DNA of 8,964 nt, taken from the NCBI GenBank assembly GCA_937923365.1, contig CALAIJ010000024.1, positions 1 through 8,964 of the forward strand. The letters run 5' to 3'. This document shows positions 1-7,137 of this stretch, in pieces. The number at the start of each line of letters is the position of its first letter. Position 1 is the stretch's first letter. A program made the position numbers and the translations under genes. This stretch comes from an uncultured Sulfitobacter sp. (GTDB lineage Bacteria > Pseudomonadota > Alphaproteobacteria > Rhodobacterales > Rhodobacteraceae). A model generated the notes under the pieces. The model was given only the letters and a program-made list of their open reading frames with translations. It was not told the DNA's origin and made no database searches.

Positions 1-962
1 TGTTAGGCAATGCCGCTGACATTTTTCCCGAACTGGTCAAACGCGGGGTGCGCCCTGACATCGTCACCGACCAGACCAGCGCGCATGATCCGCTCAACGG
101 ATATCTGCCGCAGGGCTGGGGCATGGCCGAATGGCGCGCCAAACGCGAGAGCGACCCCAAGGCGGTTGAAAAGGCCGCGCGCGCCAGCATGAAAGTGCAC
201 GTTGCAGCGATGGTCGATTTCTGGAACGTAGGCGTGCCGACGCTGGATTATGGTAACAACATCCGGCAGGTCGCCCTTGAGGAAGGGCTGGAAAACGCCT
301 TTGCCTTTCCGGGATTTGTGCCTGCGTACATCCGCCCGCTGTTCTGCCGTGGGGTGGGGCCGTTCCGCTGGGCCGCTTTGTCTGGCGATCCCGAAGACAT
401 CTACAAGACCGATGCAAAGGTCAAAGAGCTGATCCCTGACGATCCGCACCTGCACAAATGGCTTGATATGGCGCGGGACCGGATCGCGTTCCAAGGCCTG
501 CCCGCACGCATCTGTTGGGTCGGTTTGGGCCAGCGGGACAAGCTGGGACTGGCGTTCAACGAAATGGTCCGCACGGGCGAGTTGAAGGCACCCGTCGTCA
601 TTGGCCGTGATCATTTGGACAGCGGCTCTGTGGCCAGTCCCAACCGTGAGACCGAAGCAATGAAGGACGGCTCTGACGCGGTCAGCGACTGGCCGTTGCT
701 CAATGCGCTGCTGAATACCGCCAGCGGGGCCACTTGGGTGTCGCTGCACCACGGTGGCGGGGTCGGCATGGGGTTCAGCCAGCATTCCGGCATGGTGATA
801 TGCTGCGACGGCACGGCCGAGGCGGACGCCCGCATCAAGCGCGTGCTGTGGAACGATCCCGCAACGGGGGTGATGCGCCATGCAGATGCGGGCTACGATA
901 TTGCGGTTGATTGCGCGCGCGAAAACGGGCTCAACTTGCCGGGCATATTAGGAAGACCTTGA
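1..962 (+). CDS. hutU: Urocanate hydratase (urocanase), C-terminal part; 5' end outside window
   Basis: Urocanase adds water to urocanate to give 4-imidazolone-5-propionate, the second step of histidine breakdown in the cytoplasm, using tightly bound NAD+ as an electrophile. The frame is open from base 3 and begins with [11 protein letters not shown], an internal urocanase segment, so about 319 of the family's roughly 555 residues are present. The urocanase signature [10 protein letters not shown] is intact, with the conserved cysteine codon at 513-515. Other hallmark stretches are also intact: [30 protein letters not shown] and [17 protein letters not shown]. Nothing seen suggests a changed substrate pocket; it reads as an ordinary urocanase. 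Its TGA (960-962) overlaps the next ATG by one base, so it is co-transcribed with the genes that follow. An internal ATG at 48 lies in this frame but is not the start. Identification is very secure; the true start lies upstream. Confidence 0.97.
   Translation, partial: LGNAADIFPELVKRGVRPDIVTDQTSAHDPLNGYLPQGWGMAEWRAKRESDPKAVEKAARASMKVHVAAMVDFWNVGVPTLDYGNNIRQVALEEGLENAFAFPGFVPAYIRPLFCRGVGPFRWAALSGDPEDIYKTDAKVKELIPDDPHLHKWLDMARDRIAFQGLPARICWVGLGQRDKLGLAFNEMVRTGELKAPVVIGRDHLDSGSVASPNRETEAMKDGSDAVSDWPLLNALLNTASGATWVSLHHGGGVGMGFSQHSGMVICCDGTAEADARIKRVLWNDPATGVMRHADAGYDIAVDCARENGLNLPGILGRP
950..955 (+). promoter_or_regulatory. Ribosome binding site for the OCD-family gene
   Basis: AGGAAG lies six bases before the ATG at 962, inside the last codons of hutU. 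It fixes the start of the downstream gene at 962 rather than at the in-frame ATG at 911, which would overlap hutU by about 50 bases. Confidence 0.7.
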
Positions 963-1969
963 TGACCCAGCCGCCTGTCTATTTCGACTACCTCAACCGC
1001 TTTGATATCGAGGATCTGGCGCTGACTGACGCGGAAATTCTCGACAGCATCGAGGCCAGCCTCGCCATGCAGGGGCGCGGCGATACAGAGATTGAACCGC
1101 GCACACATATCCGTCCTCGTGCGGGCGCGCGGGGCCATTTCAACGTATTGCGCGGCTGGATCGGCGGCGAAATTGACGCGGCCGGCACCAAGGTCGTTGG
1201 TGATTTCGTTGATAACTACAAAGATGGGCGGCCCAGCGAATACGGGCTGCTCACGCTTTTTGATCCGCGCAACGGCGCGCCCAAGGCCTTGGTGGATGCC
1301 ACCGGCATTACCGAAATGCGCACAGGTGCCATCACGGCGTTGGGCGCGAAACATCTGGCACCTAAGAACCCGAAAATTCTGGCCCACATTGGGGCGCGGG
1401 GCACGGCCTATTGGAACGTGCGATTGCTGTGTAGCCTGTTCGACTTTAACGAGGTCCGTGTGCATTCGCGCCGCCCTGAAAGCCGCGAGGCTTTTGCCGC
1501 CAGGCTGGAGGCCGATCTGGGGCGCAAGATCACCGTTACCGAGGATTGGCAGTCCTGCCTTGAAGGGGCAGATATCGCCGTCGAGGCCAGCCGCTTGCCC
1601 GAACCGCAGCCGCTGTTCAAGACCGAGTGGGTCAAGAAGGGCGCGCTGGTCATCCCCTATGGCACCATGTCCTCGGTCGAGCTGACGCTCACAGACATCA
1701 TGGACAAGGTCGTTATGGATGACTGGGGGCAGGCGCATGGCCTCTTCGGCGCGCTGCGCGATCATGTGGACCAAGGCAAGCTGACGGCCGAGACGTTGCA
1801 CGCAGAGCTGGGGCAAATCGTGGCAGGGGTAAAACCGGGCCGTCAAAGCGCTGACGAAACGATCCTGTTCTGGCACCGCGGGCTGTCACTTTCGGATATT
1901 GCCCTTGGCCACGCAATGCTTGTCAAAGCGCGCAGCATGGGCATCGGCCAGCGGTTGCGGTTCGCCTGA
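962..1969 (+). CDS. Ornithine cyclodeaminase/mu-crystallin family protein, probable NAD(P)-dependent enzyme of unknown substrate
   Basis: 335 residues, typical length for the family, whose members act on C-N bonds using NAD(P): ornithine cyclodeaminase, alanine dehydrogenase, ketimine and pyrroline-carboxylate reductases, and EutC of ectoine clusters. Visible features are a lysine in the substrate region (K77 in AAGTKVVGDFV), ITEMRTGA with R120 matching the carboxylate-binding Arg of ornithine cyclodeaminase, and a Rossmann dinucleotide loop IGARGTA at 143-149. The loop that carries the catalytic Asp in true ornithine cyclodeaminase (G-[SA]-D-x-P-G-K-x-E-L) is shortened here to GTMSSVEL (234-241) and has no Asp, so ornithine cyclisation is unlikely. 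Start 962 is chosen for its ribosome binding site and the TGATG junction with hutU. Its own TGA overlaps the ATG of the lyase gene. An NAD(P)-linked reductase or dehydrogenase acting on an imine/amino acid of this pathway is an inference; the family is sure, the reaction is not. Confidence 0.85.
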   Translation: MTQPPVYFDYLNRFDIEDLALTDAEILDSIEASLAMQGRGDTEIEPRTHIRPRAGARGHFNVLRGWIGGEIDAAGTKVVGDFVDNYKDGRPSEYGLLTLFDPRNGAPKALVDATGITEMRTGAITALGAKHLAPKNPKILAHIGARGTAYWNVRLLCSLFDFNEVRVHSRRPESREAFAARLEADLGRKITVTEDWQSCLEGADIAVEASRLPEPQPLFKTEWVKKGALVIPYGTMSSVELTLTDIMDKVVMDDWGQAHGLFGALRDHVDQGKLTAETLHAELGQIVAGVKPGRQSADETILFWHRGLSLSDIALGHAMLVKARSMGIGQRLRFA

Positions 1970-3429
1970 TGCAGTTGGGCGCGCGGGTCACGCTGGCGGC
2001 ATTTATGCACTCCCTTCAAGGGCAGGCCAGTGAGGTGCCCGCGCAGATACGCGAGCGGCTGATCAAGGCCCGCGAAGTTGTCGATACAGCGGCAGCAGGT
2101 GAGGCGCCTGTCTACGGGCTTAACACTGGTTTGGGCGCCAATCTGGGGCACCGCATTGACCCCGCAGACATCCCCGCATTCCAACGCCAGTTGATCGAAG
2201 GCCGCGCTGTGGCCGTTGGCCCCATGCTGCCCGCGCAGATCGGGCGCGCGATGCTGTTGGCGCGTTTGATCGGCGTCGCGCAGGGCCATTCCGGCATGTC
2301 TGTGCCGCTGTTCGATCATCTATGCGCTCTGTGGCGCGAGGGCATCGCACCCGCCGTGCCGATGCACGGGTCTATCGGGGCTGCGGATCTGACGCAGAAT
2401 GCCTGCTGGGCTTTGGCCGTGCTGGGGCAGGGCCAGCACTGGCAGGCGGGCAGCTTGCAAGAGAGCGCAGATGCCTTTGAGGCGTGCGGGATCACTGTGC
2501 CAGACCTACAGGCCAAGGACGGGATGGCGTTGATCAATCACAGCGGCTTGACCGTGGCCCTTGGCGCAAGCGCCTTGAATGATGCCCGTATGGCGCTGCA
2601 AATGGCGCAACAGGCGGCCGTCTTGTCCTGTCAGGGCTTTGGGGCCAATGCGCAGATATTTTCGCCCCGCGTCAATGAGTTGCGCACATCTCCGGGGCAG
2701 TCGGACATGGCAGCCTGGTTTGCCCGAGCGCTCAAGGGCGACAGCGGTGTGCGGGTTCAGGATGCACTGAGTTTTCGCACCATCGCGCCCGTCTTTGGTG
2801 CAGCCTGGGACGCACTTGGCCGTGCCATCGCAATTTGGGAGGACGAGTTGAACGGTGCCAGTGACAACCCCGCCGTCATGGGCGCGCAGGCAATGTGTTC
2901 CACGTCGAATTTCCTCGCCCCTGCTTTGGCGCTGGCCTTGGAGCAGGTCAGCCTTGCCATGGCCATGGTCGCCCAAAGCGCTGTGATGCGGGTGCAGCGG
3001 ATGATGGACCCCAAGCTGAGCGGCCTGCCCAGATACCTCAGTCCACGGGGGGGCGCATCGGCAGGTTTCGTGCCTTTGCAAAAGACCGCTGCCGCCTTGC
3101 TGGGTACCGTGCGCCGCCACGCCATGCCTGTGGCACTCGATGCAGCCCCTGTGTCCGACGGGGTGGAGGACATGGCCCCGATGACCCCGCAGGTGGCACT
3201 GAAACTAAGCGAACAGATGCAGCCGTTCCAGCTTATCTGCGGGATTGAGGCGGTTGTTGCCGCCCAGGCGCGCGACTTGCGCGGGGTGACAGCAACGCCG
3301 CTTCATCATGCGCTGCGCGCGCGGATTGCGCCGCTCGATGAAGACCGTGCACTGGGACAAGACGCGCAGATCGCGATGGCGGTACTCCGCGATGCCGTGA
3401 CACATGCTCAGAAGGCCGACACATTATGA
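1969..3429 (+). CDS. Histidine ammonia-lyase-fold protein lacking the MIO-forming Ala-Ser-Gly triad
   Basis: 486 residues, slightly shorter than bacterial HutH (about 510). Full-length similarity to the histidine/phenylalanine ammonia-lyase family is clear: VYGLNTGLG (48-56), LINHSG (188-193), GVRVQDALSFR (260-270), DNPAV, LSGLPRYLSP (350-359) and VEDMAPM (399-405). In normal members GSVGASGDLAPL supplies Ala-Ser-Gly, which cyclises to the MIO cofactor. Here the segment is GSIGAADLTQNA (134-145), so Ser is Ala and one residue is missing, and MIO cannot form in the usual way. Against HutH residues, Tyr53 (Y49), Asn195 (N190), Gln277 (Q264), Arg283 (R270), Phe329 (F315) and Glu414 (E400) are kept, while His83 becomes R79 and Tyr280 becomes L267. 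Ergothionase, a HAL-superfamily enzyme, eliminates trimethylamine by acid/base chemistry, so an elimination with a better leaving group than ammonia is plausible. A binding or inactive role is the alternative. Start by TGATG overlap; no strong ribosome binding site, so translation is probably coupled. Confidence 0.88.
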   Translation: MQLGARVTLAAFMHSLQGQASEVPAQIRERLIKAREVVDTAAAGEAPVYGLNTGLGANLGHRIDPADIPAFQRQLIEGRAVAVGPMLPAQIGRAMLLARLIGVAQGHSGMSVPLFDHLCALWREGIAPAVPMHGSIGAADLTQNACWALAVLGQGQHWQAGSLQESADAFEACGITVPDLQAKDGMALINHSGLTVALGASALNDARMALQMAQQAAVLSCQGFGANAQIFSPRVNELRTSPGQSDMAAWFARALKGDSGVRVQDALSFRTIAPVFGAAWDALGRAIAIWEDELNGASDNPAVMGAQAMCSTSNFLAPALALALEQVSLAMAMVAQSAVMRVQRMMDPKLSGLPRYLSPRGGASAGFVPLQKTAAALLGTVRRHAMPVALDAAPVSDGVEDMAPMTPQVALKLSEQMQPFQLICGIEAVVAAQARDLRGVTATPLHHALRARIAPLDEDRALGQDAQIAMAVLRDAVTHAQKADTL

Positions 3430-4577
3430 TGGACCAAGAACAACTCACCGCATTACGGCAGGTGTTTCACCGCCAGCCCGAACTGGGTTTTCACGAAGAC
3501 CGGACCAAGGCGCGTGTGGCCGATTTTCTGCGTGATCTGGGACTGGAAGTGCATACAGGCGCAGGTGTTATCGGCATCCTGCGTGCAGGGAATGGCAACC
3601 GCGCAATCGGGTTGCGTGCCGATATGGACGCATTACCCATCCTTGAGACCAGCACGCATGACTACGTGTCCCAGACCGATGGTGTGATGCACGCCTGCGG
3701 GCACGACGGACATATGACAATGCTGTTGGGGGCTGCGTCTGCGCTGGCCCAAGCCCCCGATTTTGACGGAACCGTCGTGTTCATCTTTCAACCCAACGAA
3801 GAACACGGGCTGGGCGCGCAGGCGATGCTGGCCGAAGGATTACTGGTCCAGCATCCGGTTGAGGAAATCTATGCCATTCACAACCTGCCCGGTGCGCCTT
3901 TGGGGCAGGTCTCGACCCGTGTGGGGCTGATCTGTTCCAGCGAAAGCCTGTTTGAGATTACTGTGCACGGGCAGGGCGGTCATGCCTCCATGCCGCAGGC
4001 GGGGCGTGATGCAATCCCGATCGCGGCAGAAATCGTGCAGGCCTTGCAGACCATCGTGGCGCGCAAACTGGGCCCGGGTGCCGGTGCGGTGGTGTCCGTG
4101 ACCGAGTTTCTGACCGACGGGCAACGCAATGTGCTGGCAGGCACAGCGACGCTGAAAGGCGATGTGCGCGCCCGCACACCTGCCGACCGCGATGCGATTG
4201 GCACGCAGATGGCGCAGATCGCGCAAGGAATTGCGGCGGCACATGGCGTGACGGCTCAGGTGTCTTTCAACACCGAGTTCATCGAGACCCTCAATGCCGA
4301 AGGCCCGACGCAGGCCGTGGTGCGCGCCGCCCGTGCCCAAGGGCTTGAAACCATCCCTGATCGCGATCCGATGAGCTTTTCAGAAGATTTCGCTCATTTT
4401 TGTGCCGCAGTACCGGGGTGCTTTTTGTTGTTGGGCAACGGGCAGGAGGGCGCGCATGGCCAGCCGTTGCATGCCTCGGACTACGACTTTAACGATGCCT
4501 TGCTGCCAATCGGCGCGGCGTTCTGGGCACAACTTGTCCGAGACCGTTTGCCCCAACGCCCAGACGGAGAGACATGA
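3426..4577 (+). CDS. M20D family amidohydrolase (hippurate/IAA-amino acid hydrolase-like)
   Basis: 383 residues, full length for M20D zinc/manganese amidohydrolases, which cleave N-acyl amino acids and related amides in the cytoplasm. Expected metal-site motifs are present: RADMDALP (64-71), HACGHDGHM with C91 and H93 (89-97), E125-E126 in PNEEHGLGA (usually EEGxGGA), H152 in IHNLPG, and H349 in PLHASDYDFND. The dimerisation/lid-domain motif GGHAS is at 184-188. All catalytic positions are filled, so it should be active. The start at 3426 gives an ATGA overlap with the lyase stop and has AAGG about ten bases upstream; the adjacent ATG at 3429 is the alternative. Within this operon it may release glutamate or another amino acid from an N-acyl or N-carbamoyl/formyl intermediate, but that is inference. 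M20 members are poor predictors of substrate. Confidence 0.92.
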   Translation: MMDQEQLTALRQVFHRQPELGFHEDRTKARVADFLRDLGLEVHTGAGVIGILRAGNGNRAIGLRADMDALPILETSTHDYVSQTDGVMHACGHDGHMTMLLGAASALAQAPDFDGTVVFIFQPNEEHGLGAQAMLAEGLLVQHPVEEIYAIHNLPGAPLGQVSTRVGLICSSESLFEITVHGQGGHASMPQAGRDAIPIAAEIVQALQTIVARKLGPGAGAVVSVTEFLTDGQRNVLAGTATLKGDVRARTPADRDAIGTQMAQIAQGIAAAHGVTAQVSFNTEFIETLNAEGPTQAVVRAARAQGLETIPDRDPMSFSEDFAHFCAAVPGCFLLLGNGQEGAHGQPLHASDYDFNDALLPIGAAFWAQLVRDRLPQRPDGET

Positions 4578-5722
4578 TGTTTGACACCCGCATGCAGCAA
4601 TTCCGCGCCGCCATGGATGTGGCGGGCATGGATGTGGCTTTGGTCACGGATGACGACAATGTCTATTACCTGACAGGCTACTACGATTATCTGCATATGG
4701 AGTTCGGGCGGCCCACCATTCTGGTTGTGCAGCGCGACGGTCCCAGCCTGCTGATCACGCCCGAGATCGATCTTAACTCCGCCAAGGCTGCCGCACGGGT
4801 TGACCGTATTGCCCCGTGGAATGACGGCATGGGCGCTGAATGGCGCGCCGAGATGCCGACGGCGCTGAAGGGTGCGGCCTTTGTCGGGGTTGAGCCGGAT
4901 CATATGCCGCCCTTGGTGCGTGCCTATGTGGACAGTCTTGTGCGTGGTGACCGGATCACCAGCGTGACACCCATTCTGTCGCAGATGCGGATGATAAAAT
5001 CCCCGCAAGAGCTGGATCTGGCCCGCCATGCAGGTCAGGTCGCCACCGCAATGATGCAGGCAGGGCGCGGTGCCATCGGGCACGGTGTGGCCGAGTTCGA
5101 GGTTGCGCTGGCCACCTCAGCGGCAGGCACGCGCAAGGCGGCAGAGCTTTTGGCGGCGCATTACGATGACGCGGACATGTCGCCCAACATGCATTTCCTG
5201 CAAATCATGGCGTCCGGCCCCGAGATCACCAAAACGCACCACCGCGCCAGCACCCGCATCATGAAACGCGGGGAGCCTGTGTTCCTGTGCTTTTGCGGCA
5301 TGACCAATTTTCACAAGTTCAAACTTGGGTTCGACCGCACGTTCTGGATCGGGGAAATCGCGGACCCAAGCCAGCAAAGCGTCTACGAAGTGGCGCTCGC
5401 CAGCCAGCAAGCCGCCTTGGCTGCGATGCGCCCCGGTGTCACTGCCGAATCCGTGCATGCCGCCTATGCCGATGTGATCCAGCAAGCCGGATACGCCTAT
5501 CCTTTCCGCTGTGGCCGTGCGACGGGCTTTAGTTATCTGGAGGCGCCGCAACTGGTCACAGGAGACACCACGATTTTGCAGCCAGGTATGGTGCTGGCCG
5601 TAGACGGATCAGTCAGCGTGGACAGTTTTCGCGCGCAGGTCGGTGATAGTTTTATCATCACCGAAGACGGGTTCGAGCCGCTGACAGCCCACCCCAAGGC
5701 AACCGAAGAGGTCATCATCTAG
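4574..5722 (+). CDS. M24 'pita-bread' family hydrolase without metal ligands, creatinase/ectoine hydrolase (DoeA)-like
   Basis: 382 residues with the two-domain layout of creatinase and Xaa-Pro peptidases: an N-terminal creatinase-like domain (about 1-135, with DNVYYLTGYYDY at 28-39) and a C-terminal pita-bread domain (about 145-382). Metallo-members use Asp-Asp-His-Glu-Glu. Here the Asp-x-Gly site reads CFCG (239-242), the GHGxG His is Arg (GRATG, 314-318), the next Glu is Asp (VDG, 343-345), and the last falls in RAQVGDSF with no Glu. The proton-shuttle region is kept as SGPEITKTHHR (H222/H223), as in metal-free creatinase. The overall style resembles ectoine hydrolase, which opens a cyclic amidine ring. 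A ring-opening amidine/amidino hydrolase is therefore more likely than a peptidase. ATG 4574 overlaps the M20 stop by four bases; GGAG at 4566-4569 suits either 4574 or the next ATG at 4577. Last gene of the operon. Confidence 0.85.
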   Translation: MMFDTRMQQFRAAMDVAGMDVALVTDDDNVYYLTGYYDYLHMEFGRPTILVVQRDGPSLLITPEIDLNSAKAAARVDRIAPWNDGMGAEWRAEMPTALKGAAFVGVEPDHMPPLVRAYVDSLVRGDRITSVTPILSQMRMIKSPQELDLARHAGQVATAMMQAGRGAIGHGVAEFEVALATSAAGTRKAAELLAAHYDDADMSPNMHFLQIMASGPEITKTHHRASTRIMKRGEPVFLCFCGMTNFHKFKLGFDRTFWIGEIADPSQQSVYEVALASQQAALAAMRPGVTAESVHAAYADVIQQAGYAYPFRCGRATGFSYLEAPQLVTGDTTILQPGMVLAVDGSVSVDSFRAQVGDSFIITEDGFEPLTAHPKATEEVII

Positions 5723-5741
5723 ATCACGCTGCTGCCAAATG

Positions 5742-5775
5742 GGCTGTTCGGAAGTCGCTTCGTTTCGAAACAGCC
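5742..5775 (+). repeat. Inverted repeat, possible 3' hairpin of the operon
   Basis: GGCTGTT (5742-5748) pairs exactly with AACAGCC (5769-5775), and GAAG-TCG-CTTC (5751-5761) can form a nested inner stem. It begins 20 bases after the M24 stop, a fitting place for a transcript-end structure, but the bases after it are ATATG rather than a T-run. It could stabilise the 3' end or belong to a dispersed repeat. GGGCTGTT recurs in direct orientation at 5815-5822. Confidence 0.45.
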
Positions 5776-5864
5776 ATATGCCAGCCGTTTCACCGCCGCT
5801 TCTATGAATCCTTTGGGCTGTTTGTACCACAGCAAACACGCCGCATGATCAATCAAACCAGTTG

Positions 5865-5890
5865 GGCCAAACGCTCACTAAGGTTTGGCC
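5865..5890. repeat. Perfect 8-bp inverted repeat, 10-base loop
   Basis: GGCCAAAC (5865-5872) and GTTTGGCC (5883-5890) are exact reverse complements around a ten-base spacer. It may be an RNA hairpin near the 3' ends of the convergent genes or a protein-binding dyad. There is no flanking T-run on either strand. Confidence 0.45.
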
Positions 5891-6041
5891 GGCTGTGGTT
5901 CGAAAAACCATGTCGGCAGACAATCACGCATTTTTCCGGACAATCCGGAGCTGATCAAAGCAAGGACACAGTCGCGTGCAACAGCAGCAATAACCATTCT
6001 GAAATGCCAATGCTTGCATTGCGTTGACCAATGCAGCCGAT

Positions 6042-6956
6042 TCACACAATATTTTCAGCTAGATAGCGCCAGAGCATCTCTGCGGGTTCGTCCGCTTGCT
6101 TGCCCTTGAGGCGCACGGCGTGAAAGACGGACACTGTCTGATATCGCGCCTCATCAAGGTGGATAAGTCTGCCTGTCGATGTCCATTGACGGGCAAAATG
6201 CAGCGGCATGATCCCGACATGGGTGCCCGCATGGCACAGATAGGCCGTAGCCTCGATGTTGCCCTGTGAGATTTCTGCGCCTTCATCAAGCAGTTGCACG
6301 GGCAAAGCAGCAGAGATCGGGTTCAACAGAAAACTATGGGCGGAAATCTTGGCTTTCTTCAGGGCGTCAAGCCGCGCCTCTGCGCTTGTTGCCTGTGCGC
6401 AGGGGTGGTCGGGCGCGCAGAACAAGCCGCTTTTCTCTTCGTAAAGCTCAACGGTTTCAAGGTCTTGTGGCACAGTGCCATCATGATTGAGACCAACAAG
6501 CGCAAGATCCAGACGACCGGATCGTAGCTCTGTCAGGCAATCAAGGTAATCGTAAACGCCAATCCGTGTCCGCAGGTGTGGCATTCTTTCCGAGACCTTT
6601 GCCATGGCATGTGGCAGGGGATTTTCGGGATCGGAAACCGTGCAATCTACAACGCCAATCCGCAATTGGTGTTTTGACTTTGTGCCGATATCTTCCAGCC
6701 GTTGCGCATAGGCGTCAAGCTGATCAAGAATAGCATTGGTTTCGCGCAGTACTTCCTGCCCTGCGGTGGTCAGCGAAAACCCCTGCGGTCCACGATTGCA
6801 CAGCCGCGCATTCAACCGTTGTTCAAGATTCGCGATATGCGTGCTGATCGCGGGTTGGTTGATGCCAAGCGCGCCTTGGGCTTTCACGAATCCACCTGAT
6901 TCAGCAACGGCTTTGAACACGCGCAATAATCTAAGGTCGATATCGGAGAGTCTCAT
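6042..6956 (-). CDS. LysR-type transcriptional regulator
   Basis: 304 residues, standard LysR length. The N-terminal winged helix-turn-helix occupies about residues 5-62 (DLRLLRVFKAVAESGGF, INQPAISTHIANLEQRLNARL, FSLTTAGQEVL). It is followed by a linker helix and an effector-binding domain from about residue 95 (HQLRIGVVD). The gene is convergent with the lyase/urocanase operon and divergent from the ABC transporter, with a 180-base shared upstream region where it would be expected to bind. By family habit it would activate neighbouring catabolic and uptake genes in response to a small molecule, probably the imported substrate or an intermediate, and repress itself. The ATG at 6956 aligns with the usual LysR N-terminus (MRLSDIDLRLLRVF), although no strong ribosome binding site precedes it. 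The family is certain; the effector is unknown. Confidence 0.93.
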   Translation of the reverse strand: MRLSDIDLRLLRVFKAVAESGGFVKAQGALGINQPAISTHIANLEQRLNARLCNRGPQGFSLTTAGQEVLRETNAILDQLDAYAQRLEDIGTKSKHQLRIGVVDCTVSDPENPLPHAMAKVSERMPHLRTRIGVYDYLDCLTELRSGRLDLALVGLNHDGTVPQDLETVELYEEKSGLFCAPDHPCAQATSAEARLDALKKAKISAHSFLLNPISAALPVQLLDEGAEISQGNIEATAYLCHAGTHVGIMPLHFARQWTSTGRLIHLDEARYQTVSVFHAVRLKGKQADEPAEMLWRYLAENIV

Positions 6957-7137
6957 CGGTTTCGCCCGGATTTGTCGTAAATTTCTGTTTTAACGTGACT
7001 AATTCATCGTTTCTGCATGCCGGTATAAACCCTATTGCACGCAGTTGCGACTTGTGAATATGCTTAAGGCGATCAAGCACGCATTTTTCTGTCCTCCCAG
7101 AGCCGATTTGTCGGAACACAATTCTATGGGGTTACAG
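6957..7137. promoter_or_regulatory. Divergent promoter/operator region between LysR gene and ABC transporter
   Basis: This 181-base AT-richer gap lies between two divergent starts and should contain the promoters of both plus LysR binding sites. A possible + strand -10 element is TATAAA at 7024-7029, with a poor -35-like TTCATC at 7003-7008. A loose repeat TGCA...TGCA brackets 7015-7038. No clear T-N11-A LysR box could be assigned by eye. The role follows from gene layout; individual elements are tentative. Confidence 0.5.

Larger units (their letters stand above)
5723..6041. other. Intergenic region between convergent operon end and LysR gene, no convincing gene
   Basis: Roughly 320 bases separate the M24 stop from the LysR stop. 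Short open frames exist on both strands (for example 5845-6027 +), but none has a recognisable product or a good ribosome binding site, and base composition is less GC-biased than the flanking genes. The region holds several small dyads: 5742-5775, 5865-5890, TCCGGA-CAA-TCCGGA at 5935-5949, and CAATGC-TT-GCATTG at 6008-6021, with another CAATGC at 6029. None is followed by a clear T-run, so no classical intrinsic terminator can be named for either gene. Confidence 0.6.

Noticed and set aside
3..881. Long minus-strand open frame opposite hutU, and similar long antisense frames at 893-1876, 2506-3120 and 7132-8259
   Set aside because: They mirror well-conserved + strand genes in GC-rich DNA, show no recognisable domains and are best explained as shadow frames.
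1969..3429. Annotating this gene simply as hutH (histidine ammonia-lyase)
   Set aside because: Family and operon context fit, but the MIO triad, His83 and Tyr280 equivalents are missing, so ordinary histidine deamination should not be assumed.
962..5722. An ectoine degradation cluster (eut/doe), because OCD-family and DoeA-like M24 proteins occur together
   Set aside because: Urocanase and a HAL-fold lyase are foreign to that pathway, the M20 protein is not the AstE/AspA-type DoeB deacetylase, and no EutA/EutB-like genes are visible. Retained only as a functional analogy.
5931..5949. TTTTT plus TCCGGA hairpin as an intrinsic terminator
   Set aside because: The T-run precedes the stem on the + strand and becomes an A-run after it on the - strand, so it does not fit a terminator in either direction.
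5845..6027. Small + strand open frame in the intergenic gap
   Set aside because: No recognisable domain, no good ribosome binding site, and it overlaps the inverted repeat at 5865-5890.
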